Origin: Ochromonas danica
Taxonomy: Eukaryota; Sar; Chrysophyceae; Chromulinales; Chromulinaceae
Length of the DNA: 64,000 nucleotides
Assembly: GCA_015146655.1 (NCBI GenBank)
Contig: VKHL01000075.1
Span: 1 to 64,000, forward strand
Direction: 5' to 3'
The notes under the pieces: generated by a model
The model's database searches: none
What the model was told of the DNA's origin: nothing
What the model saw: the letters and a program-made list of their open reading frames with translations, nothing else
Position numbers and translations under genes: made by a program
Part shown: piece by piece, positions 57,101 to 64,000 of the stretch
Layout: the number at the start of each line of letters is the position of its first letter
Numbering within the stretch: the stretch's first letter is position 1

Positions 57101-59653
57101 CGATTCGTTTTCACGAAGAGGTAGCTCCATGGATGAGGATTCCGACCATCTTTATCCCACCCCGCCTGATAGAAAATGTCTAATTGCACTCCTGGGCAGG
57201 TCCAGTACTTACCACGAGCCAATTCGAAAGGGTGGTTCTTCTCGCTAATATCAAGCCAATACCCTCTCCATGACTGGTTGTAATAAGGTTGCATGGAAGT
57301 GATCTCATATCCTGCTGCTAACACTGCAAGGGAGAGCTCACTTTCCTGCATGTAGGATTGTTCCTTTGCCTGAGCACAGTAGAGAACCTTGCTAATGTTC
57401 TCATAGGTAGAAGGTAAAGTGCGGCCAGTATAGACATCTCCTAACATAGTCACACCCCTCTTTCTGTTATTGTTCCTCTTCTTCTTCCTTTCTTCGGCAG
57501 CAAAGGGACGAGAGAAAGGAGCGTCCTGCTGCTGCTGCTGGTGCATCATCCATATCTCCACCGTCTTCTGATCAAATGCCAACACCATGGACATGACATG
57601 AGGGATCTTCCTGCCCTGTCCATCTGGACAGTTCACTGCAAGACCTACCAGCTTCACACTCTCTGAGAGCTTGGAGGTCAACGCTGTTGGCCACATGTGG
57701 GACTGGGAAGAAGGCCAAACAGGAGGCAGATAAGGCCCACGGATGGAAGAGTTCAAGACAATAAAGTACCGATACCGTAGAGCGAATTGAGTGGTTTGAT
57801 AGAGGTAAGTGAGGAGTTGACCCCAGGTTCCGATATCAAAGCAAGTGTTGGTGTGATACAGAACCTGCAAATTATGGTAGCGCCATTGCAATTGAGCGGT
57901 ACCATCAGAGCCACGAAGAGTAGCAGATGATGATGAGTTGATCGTTGGGGAGAAAGAAGAGAAGTTTGATAGAGCGGAGAGGATTCTCAAGGAAGTCTGG
58001 CCCTGAACTATGATAACATAGTCCACCAGATGGGACCGTTGGACTCCATTGCGCAGAAAATACAAGAGGTTGCTTTGTGCCATGGCAGAACCCTCATAAT
58101 AAACATATATCACCAAGGTCTTGCCATTATCTTTCTTCTTATCTGCTGCAGACATGCCTTGTCTTTCTTTTTCTTTCATCACCAGCTTCTTCTTAGTATT
58201 TCTCATATTCTGACCAGTCATCTTCTTTCTGAAGATTTCCAGCACTTTCTCATGCGAGTTAGCAATCCCTACACGCTCCAATTGCTCATTTTCCTCCTTG
58301 AGAAAGCGTAGGCGCCTTCGAGGTGCTTTTGCCAACTCGAAAAGTGCATGATGCTGTATTTTAGTGGTCTTCTCTTCCAGCGTTTTCCCTCTTTGTTGCT
58401 CTTCTAAAAGCTGGTGGACGAAGCTCTGACATTCATTGGTCAGAGAAGAGAAGAAAGAAGATAAAGGATGAGAAGCCGCATGGTCTTCAAGCCATGCACG
58501 TGAAGCTGCTGTATTAATCGTGGAATGAGAGACACTTCCCGATTGGAGTGAAGGATTGTGACAGAGACGATAGACTTTGAGCCAATCAACCTCCTTCTGT
58601 GAAGGATCCAGCACCTGCAACGAAAGACCAGATGCCAGAAGATTGCTGATGACCCACACCGACTCGCTCTCAGAAGCTCCTCTTTGCTCCTGCTCTAAGA
58701 GGGAACGAGAGAAAGGAGATTCTTGAAAGAGAAGATGGACTGCCCGGACGAGATCGCCTGTCATGGCCAAGGGTGGAAGCAAACTCTCCTCCACTTCTCC
58801 CCCACCACTTTCGCTACCCACCTCGCCACGTGATTGCAAGGATAGAGATAGTTTCTGCCCAGACTGATCATATGTCACGAAAAGATGCGATACTACCAGA
58901 GGCTTCTCTGGTCGAAGAAATTGAAAGAAGGATTGAAAGACATCGTATGTGGAAGTAGGGGGTAAGGAGGAAGGGAGGAAGGGACCAAGCCAAGCAGAAG
59001 AGAGGTAAAATAATGCGCCTATATCCCTAGCATCATCCAGCTGAGTAACAATAGCCTCGGTCAGCATGGAGAGTGACGCAGCCCGAGTAGCGAGTTGTGG
59101 CTTTCGATAGACCCGACACACACTTGGCCTGCTGCCATTCTGCTGACAAAAGGACCACATGGAGAACGAATCATTGGTGGAATAGGTAGTAGAAGGAGCA
59201 GGAGGGAGAAGAGAAGATGAGTTGGGGAGAAGGAGCAGGAAGGTCCATCGCACTTCGTTGACTTCGCCTTCCACTTCATGCTTTCGCATTTGATGTAAAT
59301 AGGCGAGGAGGGCTAGAAGGCGGTCTTCATGAGAGGCATCCAAGAGATCGTAAACTAAACACCAACTCTTCGAGACCTCTCCTTTCTCACTCTTAGAGAC
59401 AGAATACCTCAATCCAGGCATGATTGCCACCCTGCTCGGTGAAGCAGAGGGCATTTGCTTCTCACCCTACCACCACCACCAACAATAACAACAACAACAA
59501 CAACACAAAGTTAAGTACATATGACATATGAAGCTAGATGGGGGTCAAGGAGTAGAAGCTCAGTCTGCTCACCTTGCGGAGAAAGAGGAAGAGCACTATG
59601 GTCAAAGTCATCACAGCGACCACAGCCAATGCCAAAGAGAGTCCTCTTCGCAT
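54109..59653 (-). CDS. Modular Golgi-type glycosyltransferase, copy C
   Basis: Four exons: 59653-59573, 59466-56097, 55995-55657 and 55589-54109, about 1756 aa. The signal anchor MRRGLSLALAVVAVMTLTIV is followed by the same three modules as copies A and B. Intron 2 is 101 bp as in A and B, but intron 1 is longer (106 bp versus 73 and 76) owing to a CAA/CCA-rich simple repeat. Copy C shares with A the basic Lys/Arg segment that B lacks, and shares with B most differences from A in the GT4 module (NLSSIPPAPSVHAKDRVIFY). Its last 40 residues (LKFGPHMRWDD, EEVLKLRIPF) differ from both. It looks intact and would be a Golgi polysaccharide-building enzyme of unknown product. Confidence 0.8.
54109..59653 (-). 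repeat. Right arm of a 5.5-kb inverted repeat (pairs with 46208-51779)
   Basis: The arm coincides with glycosyltransferase copy C and is the reverse complement of the copy B arm over most of its length, apart from the replaced cassette and short diverged patches near both ends. Confidence 0.88.
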
Positions 59654-59730
59654 GGTAAATTTGTCCCCATACGGACTCCACATATTTACACAAGGAAGGA
59701 GATCAACGAAAACAAAACGGAGTAAATGGG

Positions 59731-59991
59731 ATGTGGGTGTCAATGGCGGCGATGGGAATGGTGTCGGATGAGATGAACAGACAACACAGACGGTTGGAAA
59801 ACAGAGAATTTTGTTGGTTGAGAGAAATCGATGTTTTCGAGCGGTTGGCTTTTATACAGCAAATGGGGAGAGTGTGTTGTACGGTCGGCACTAAAGTGCC
59901 ACTGGACATAGTGGTGATAGCTGTTACAATTGTTTTGGCATGGTATATGACCTTCTACAAAAGGTTTTTAAAACGTGATGATGGATTTTGA
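59731..59991 (+). CDS. Hypothetical small tail-anchored membrane protein
   Basis: An 86-codon frame, with MWVSMAAMGMVSDEM at its start and several alternative Met codons. A soluble stretch (RENREFCWLREIDVF-like charged and aromatic residues) precedes one hydrophobic span, IVVIAVTIVLAWYMTFY, with a basic end FLKRDDGF. This layout fits a tail-anchored protein. No family was recognised. It is divergent from copy C with under 80 bp between start codons, so the two would share a promoter. Confidence 0.35.
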   Translation: MWVSMAAMGMVSDEMNRQHRRLENREFCWLREIDVFERLAFIQQMGRVCCTVGTKVPLDIVVIAVTIVLAWYMTFYKRFLKRDDGF

Positions 59992-60727
59992 CACCAAATA
60001 CTTGGTGAAAGGGCATTGTTCCACCTTGTTACGCAAAATGCCTATCAAAACCTCTGACCCCCCCCCCCCCCACACCCCCACTCCTCTACTGTACCTTTAA
60101 TTCTTGATTTTATGAGAGAGTAATTTTGTCCCTTGCAACTTTGAATGAACAATGGCAAAGTCGTAAGCCCGAATCACGGAAGTGAGAGAATCAAAAGTGT
60201 TAGCTAGCAGCTGTTTTCGGTCTGATAGTCATTTTGCTATATTACTATCACCAAATTAGCTGAGGTTGTACGCTTTTTGTCATCCACCTTCCTCGCATTG
60301 CCAGTTTCCTTTTGGATGCTAATGCACAATGCACGGATAGACTTAGCAGGGTGGTCTTGTTGCTATGGCAACCTCCTTTTTACAGGCACACAGATGAAGT
60401 AGCTTTGTTTGGTGTGAAGAAATTGCTGTAAGCAACAAAGCTAGCCTTAATCTTTAAGATGCCCTCTCTGTGAGAGTAATTTCAGCACTCGTTGTCAGGA
60501 TAATCCACGTCTTCTTATGATTATCTTATTGGTCATTCTCATTGTCTAGAATATGTTAATGTGACAGTACAGTACATTGTCAGTCATTCTAACCATGAAC
60601 AAGAATGGTTGCCTGCCATGATGGCGCGAAAGAGAAACTATGAACAGAGGAAAGGAAAGAAATTTGCCAGAAAGCGCGCTCCATTACAGATGGATGATGT
60701 AATGCCACGTTATGAAGGGAAGGGGAG
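59992..60727. other. Intergenic with poly-C tract
   Basis: About 740 bp without a recognised gene. Bases 60058-60071 are 14 consecutive C, followed by CACACCCCCAC. A short plus-strand frame at 60561-60890 overlaps the next gene and has no support. Confidence 0.45.
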
Positions 60728-63355
60728 TCAGCTATGCACTGGTGGATGGAGGAGGAGGAGAGACTGTAAGCTTCGGATGCTAGTCTTCCCCATCGCTCCT
60801 CCCTCCTCCTGTTCCATCATTTCCTGCCTTTCTCCAGCTGCTCCAATAGTTCCGCCTAGTCCACCCAGAGTTGGAGAAGACTGGCGATAGGCCACTGGTA
60901 CTTGATAGCTCACATGTTTGGAGTTTTTGTTCGAGAATACAGAAGCAGGGGAGAAGGTAGCCGTAAAAAGACGCCCCTCCTCTCCCCCTGCCACCACTAT
61001 CCCATCGCTCCCTCCAGAAGTGGTCGGTATCGTGTTGTTGGGGTGTAGAATGTGACCTAATCTTGCCGTGTGGCGCTGGAAGAGCGAACGCAAGTTGCCA
61101 TCCGAGCTCTCCACCAGCCACTGCATGCGGTTCAGATCGCGCACTACCCGCAGTGTGGCGCCACTGCCGTGGGTTAAGGCGAAGTCGATAGCTCTCCGAT
61201 CCACATTGGGACGATTCAACAACCCTCCAGAAGATGGCAAAACAATGTCTTCTTCCACCTGCGAGGTGAAATTCGCAGCAGTTGAGGAGGAGAAGGTCGT
61301 GGCCAAGGGTGGGGAGAGAGGCGGTAATTTGCGGTGACAAGGAAAGCTCTGGTTGAGTGTGGATGCAACGGGATAGGTCGCCTCGAAGGCTTGGAGAGCT
61401 CGCTCAGCCTGGCGATAGCTCTCATAGGCCCCAACCACATGCCACCTGCCTCGCCTTCCTCCTGTCGTTGCGGTCCTTGTACTACCTGCATCTAGAACTG
61501 TTGATAATGGTTGTTTCTTCTTGTCCTTCTCTTGTGGTGCGTTCTTCCTCTTTCTCCGGCGCACATTGGGGGACAGTTGTTGATTGTTACGGACTTGCGA
61601 GAGGGTGGTGACCGAGATTGCAGTAGCCGCAGCTCTAGAGGTAGATGCAGTGGGCATGCCAAGGCGCTGATTAAGCCGCCGCGCATTGCTGACCATACGT
61701 CGCAAGTTTCCAACCGCTCCTCCAACCGCTCCACCGGCTCCGGCTCCGGCTCCAGCTCCAGCTCCTCCTTCGCCACTGCTCGGAGCACTACGTGGAGCAT
61801 ATGTTGTGAAGGAGGTGGCGGACGAAGAAGTAGGTCCATCGGCGCTGCTTGCACGAAAGAGGTTGTGAAAGTGATCTCGAATGTCGATGCTCTTGTCAAG
61901 GGTGGCACTGGAGGGCAAGGAGGGGAACCGCGGGTCGTGGAAGAGATCCAGCGGCGGTCGACTGTCAACCTCTTCCTCCTTCACCTCCTCTTGCTGTTTT
62001 AATTTTTCATTACTTCCGATCTCATCATTTTGCTTCACCTGCTCCACGCTTATTTCCTCCTCCATAGCCTTGGCCTCAATACTACAGCCCTCCTGCTCAT
62101 CCTTCTTCTTCTCCTGCTGCCGCTCCTCTTGAAGCTGCTTCTCGGTCGTTGAGAGGATAACGTCCTTGTCCACTATCACCTCTTCCACCGAAGGAACCGT
62201 CTCTGTCTTTGCCTGTGTATTCTTTGCAGAGATGGGGGAAGATGATGAGCTGGGTTGCGGACTATTAGCTTCTCCCCCTCCTGCTCTTGGTGCTACTGCT
62301 ACTGCTACTGCATTGCCATTCTCTCCGCTCACCACGGTAGCGATTGTACTTTCTCCTTCGCTGATCAAACTGTCAGATCGAGCACTCTGGCCCGTAGCAC
62401 TGCTACGGCGACGCCGTCGGGAGGATCCCCCTTTCTTCCGCGAATGCGCTTCTTCCAAAGCGAGAGAAGCGCTGCTTGCATCTTCAGCTCGGACAATAGC
62501 AACCAGGTCCTGACTGAGCGTGAAAAAGGCATCCAGTGGGTCCACCAGCTTCCTGCCTGCAACTTCCACTACTGTGTAGCCAGAGGCTGGGGTGGTAGCA
62601 GGAGGAGGAGGAAGGATAGATGAAACAGCACTACTCCCTTCATCTTCAGCTCCTCCTGCTCTCACTGAAGGTGCTGTTAGAGAAGAAGCAGCACTGACAG
62701 TGCTTTTAGCCGCACTGCCATCTCCACCCTCTAAAGCAGTCGAAGTGGCGGCAGCAGCAACGAACTCCTCTTGTTCCTTACCTTCTTCTTCCTCCTCCTC
62801 TTCCACCTCATCGATGGCATGCAACGAAGATGATAAAAGGCTAACAGAATCGTCACCGTCGATCTCCACCGTAACCATAGGAGGAGGGACACTCTGCTTG
62901 GGGGGCGAAGATGCCTCTACATAGGGTGCCACCTCTTCTTCTTCTTCTTCTTCTTCCTCCTCCTCCTCCTCCTCCCCCTCCTCCTCTTCTTCTTCTTCTT
63001 CTTCTTCTTCTTCTTCATCATCGTCTTCCTCTTCCTCCAGGAGCTCTTGCCTTCTCTCTGCAATGACTGTCTGGAAGTCGGCCAGGAATGGGTGAGTCCA
63101 CAGGCTTTGCCTCGTCACCACATCATAGTAATAGGGCAGTAGTCCCCGATCTGTCTGTGCAAAGTTAATCTCCCAGCCATCGGGGAGCACATAGAGTGCT
63201 TTGGCTGCCGTTGCCACCAGATCGCCAGCAAAGCGTTCCTCGAGATCGACACCCAACTGCTCGGCAAAGATTAACTCATGCAACTCGAAACGATAGGAGG
63301 AAGAATCTTCTGAAGAAGAGTCTTCACTCTCCTCAGATTCCACCTCTTCATTCAT
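60728..63355 (-). CDS. WW-domain protein, CEP164-like N-terminus
   Basis: A single exon of about 875 aa from the ATG at 63355; the frame continues upstream to about 63394 and a CGTTAG acceptor there allows a small extra 5' exon. Residues ~20-100 resemble the CEP164 head: LHELIFAEQLGVDLEERF, then a WW domain LPDGWEINF ... PYYYDVVTRQSLWTHP. CEP164 docks ciliary vesicles at basal-body distal appendages. A poly-Glu tract follows, then a long Ser/Ala/Gly-rich disordered region. The C-terminal third has two possible small folded segments (GRWHVVGAYESYRQAERALQ and RVVRDLNRMQWLVESSDG). The CEP164 link rests on the first ~80 residues only. Confidence 0.6.
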   Translation of the reverse strand: MNEEVESEESEDSSSEDSSSYRFELHELIFAEQLGVDLEERFAGDLVATAAKALYVLPDGWEINFAQTDRGLLPYYYDVVTRQSLWTHPFLADFQTVIAERRQELLEEEEDDDEEEEEEEEEEEEEGEEEEEEEEEEEEEEVAPYVEASSPPKQSVPPPMVTVEIDGDDSVSLLSSSLHAIDEVEEEEEEEGKEQEEFVAAAATSTALEGGDGSAAKSTVSAASSLTAPSVRAGGAEDEGSSAVSSILPPPPATTPASGYTVVEVAGRKLVDPLDAFFTLSQDLVAIVRAEDASSASLALEEAHSRKKGGSSRRRRRSSATGQSARSDSLISEGESTIATVVSGENGNAVAVAVAPRAGGGEANSPQPSSSSSPISAKNTQAKTETVPSVEEVIVDKDVILSTTEKQLQEERQQEKKKDEQEGCSIEAKAMEEEISVEQVKQNDEIGSNEKLKQQEEVKEEEVDSRPPLDLFHDPRFPSLPSSATLDKSIDIRDHFHNLFRASSADGPTSSSATSFTTYAPRSAPSSGEGGAGAGAGAGAGGAVGGAVGNLRRMVSNARRLNQRLGMPTASTSRAAATAISVTTLSQVRNNQQLSPNVRRRKRKNAPQEKDKKKQPLSTVLDAGSTRTATTGGRRGRWHVVGAYESYRQAERALQAFEATYPVASTLNQSFPCHRKLPPLSPPLATTFSSSTAANFTSQVEEDIVLPSSGGLLNRPNVDRRAIDFALTHGSGATLRVVRDLNRMQWLVESSDGNLRSLFQRHTARLGHILHPNNTIPTTSGGSDGIVVAGGEEGRLFTATFSPASVFSNKNSKHVSYQVPVAYRQSSPTLGGLGGTIGAAGERQEMMEQEEGGAMGKTSIRSLQSLLLLHPPVHS
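62932..63037. repeat. CTT/CTC trinucleotide tract encoding poly-Glu
   Basis: About 100 bases of CTT, CTC and a few CAT triplets on the plus strand; on the coding strand they are GAA/GAG codons giving more than 25 acidic residues. Mixed codons rather than one pure triplet suggest selection for Glu as well as slippage. Confidence 0.85.
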
Positions 63356-63537
63356 TTTCTCCAGTGAAGTGGTCTGGGCAATGTTTTCCCCCAATGATGC
63401 TAACGGGGTGGTGCTTTTGCTTTTGGCTTTCTCATGAAACGCCGCCAGCTCAGCGAGAGATCAAAATACGACTTTTAGACGCGTTAGTTAGACTTATTGG
63501 AAGTAGTCCCGCGGTCAAGCAAAAGCTTGAATCGCAT

Positions 63538-63562
63538 TCATCCATTCATTCATTCATTCATT
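63538..63562. repeat. (ATTC)n microsatellite in the BUD23 5' region
   Basis: Five to six CATT units (CATCCATTCATTCATTCATTC) end about 35 bp upstream of the BUD23 start codon. Confidence 0.75.
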
Positions 63563-63595
63563 TACTAAATACTGTGTGAGGAAGAAAGCGAAGAG

Positions 63596-64000
63596 ATGTC
63601 ACGACCAGAACTTTATAACCCTCCTGAGCTTTTTTACGATGATACAGAAGCGAAGAAATATGACTCTTCCTCTCGTATGCTGAATATTCAGGCAGAGATC
63701 ACAGCCAGAGCTATGGAGATGCTCGCGCTGCCAGAGCACCGCCCCTCCTACCTGCTCGACATCGGCTGTGGTAGTGGTCTTAGTGGACAAACATTAGAAG
63801 AGTCGGGGCACTATTGGGTAGGCTGTGATATCGCTCAGAGTATGTTGGACATTGCCAATGAGCGCGATGCCGAGCAAGGCGATGTCATCAAGTCTGACAT
63901 GGGACAAGGCCTGCCATTCCGCCCTGGTACCTTCGACGGTGCCGTCTCTATCTCTGCTCTACAATGGCTTTGTTATTCAAATAGTAGTGATCAAGACCCG
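63596..64000 (+). CDS. BUD23: BUD23, 18S rRNA (guanine-N7) methyltransferase, 5' part
   Basis: The open frame runs from ATG 63596 off the window end, so about 135 of the usual ~280 residues are visible. It begins [20 protein letters not shown], the strongly conserved BUD23/WBSCR22 start, followed by the SAM-binding motif [14 protein letters not shown], the acidic [11 protein letters not shown], and [20 protein letters not shown] with ALQWLC, all diagnostic of BUD23. With TRMT112 it methylates a guanine of 18S rRNA during small-subunit maturation. It is divergent from the CEP164-like gene, with about 240 bp between starts. The C-terminal nuclear-localising basic tail lies outside the window. 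Confidence 0.95.
   Translation, partial: MSRPELYNPPELFYDDTEAKKYDSSSRMLNIQAEITARAMEMLALPEHRPSYLLDIGCGSGLSGQTLEESGHYWVGCDIAQSMLDIANERDAEQGDVIKSDMGQGLPFRPGTFDGAVSISALQWLCYSNSSDQDP

Noticed and set aside
61068-62923. Plus-strand frames opposite the CEP164-like gene
   Set aside because: Low-complexity Ser/Pro/Ala sequence antisense to a continuous 875-codon frame.
1-64000. tRNA, rRNA, CRISPR arrays and retroelement genes
   Set aside because: No tRNA-like folds, rRNA segments, spaced direct repeats, reverse transcriptase, integrase or capsid motifs were recognised on either strand by eye; a dedicated search such as tRNAscan-SE could still find a tRNA.

Overview
This is a eukaryotic nuclear chromosome end. 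It opens with 13 perfect CCCTAA units (the TTAGGG-type telomere) and is then gene-dense, with many short GT-AG introns (about 54-106 bp). Two proteins, a KEA-type K+/H+ antiporter and an AAAP amino acid transporter, begin with a signal peptide whose predicted cleavage leaves Phe at +1 (AFA|F, PSA|F), followed by a basic Ser/Thr-rich stretch. That is the bipartite presequence of secondary red plastids, so the best guess is a photosynthetic stramenopile or related alga. FAM184 and CEP164-like genes hint at a flagellated cell. This placement is inference; no rRNA or plastid gene is present to confirm it.

Layout. 1-6 kb: telomere, then a 1765-aa modular glycosyltransferase gene (copy A, minus strand). 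6-31 kb: conserved housekeeping genes: FAM184-like coiled coil, USP40-like deubiquitinase, spastin-like AAA ATPase, a decayed hAT transposon, a C9orf85-like zinc protein, an amino acid transporter, an Nnf1-like kinetochore protein, KEA, NOP58, an OTU protease and VPS50. 31-34 kb: gene-poor, with interstitial telomere repeats. 34-45 kb: a J-protein, SEC22, an ARG1-like J-protein, PRMT10, a Tra2-like SR protein, Ran, a small inverted-repeat element and a hypothetical gene. 46-60 kb: two more glycosyltransferase copies (B plus, C minus) facing each other as 5.5-kb arms around a 2.3-kb spacer that holds a securin-like candidate. 60-64 kb: a WW/CEP164-like protein and the 5' part of BUD23.

The three glycosyltransferases are the most distinctive content. 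Each has a type II signal anchor, an RgpF-like module, a GT4 module and a GT2-like C-terminal module in one polypeptide, with four exons in conserved positions. They look like Golgi enzymes building a surface glycan. Homology between copies stops close to the start and stop codons. Near-identical blocks alternate with diverged ones, and copy B carries a replaced in-frame segment of about 260 bp. This pattern points to gene conversion within a diversifying family.

Most other genes fit general cell biology: membrane traffic (VPS50, SEC22), nuclear transport (Ran), splicing (Tra2-like), ribosome biogenesis (NOP58, BUD23), ubiquitin control (USP40 with an inserted UBA-like segment, OTU) and protein methylation (PRMT10). 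Exon structures were deduced by eye from GT-AG sites, reading phase and family conservation; no transcript data were available.
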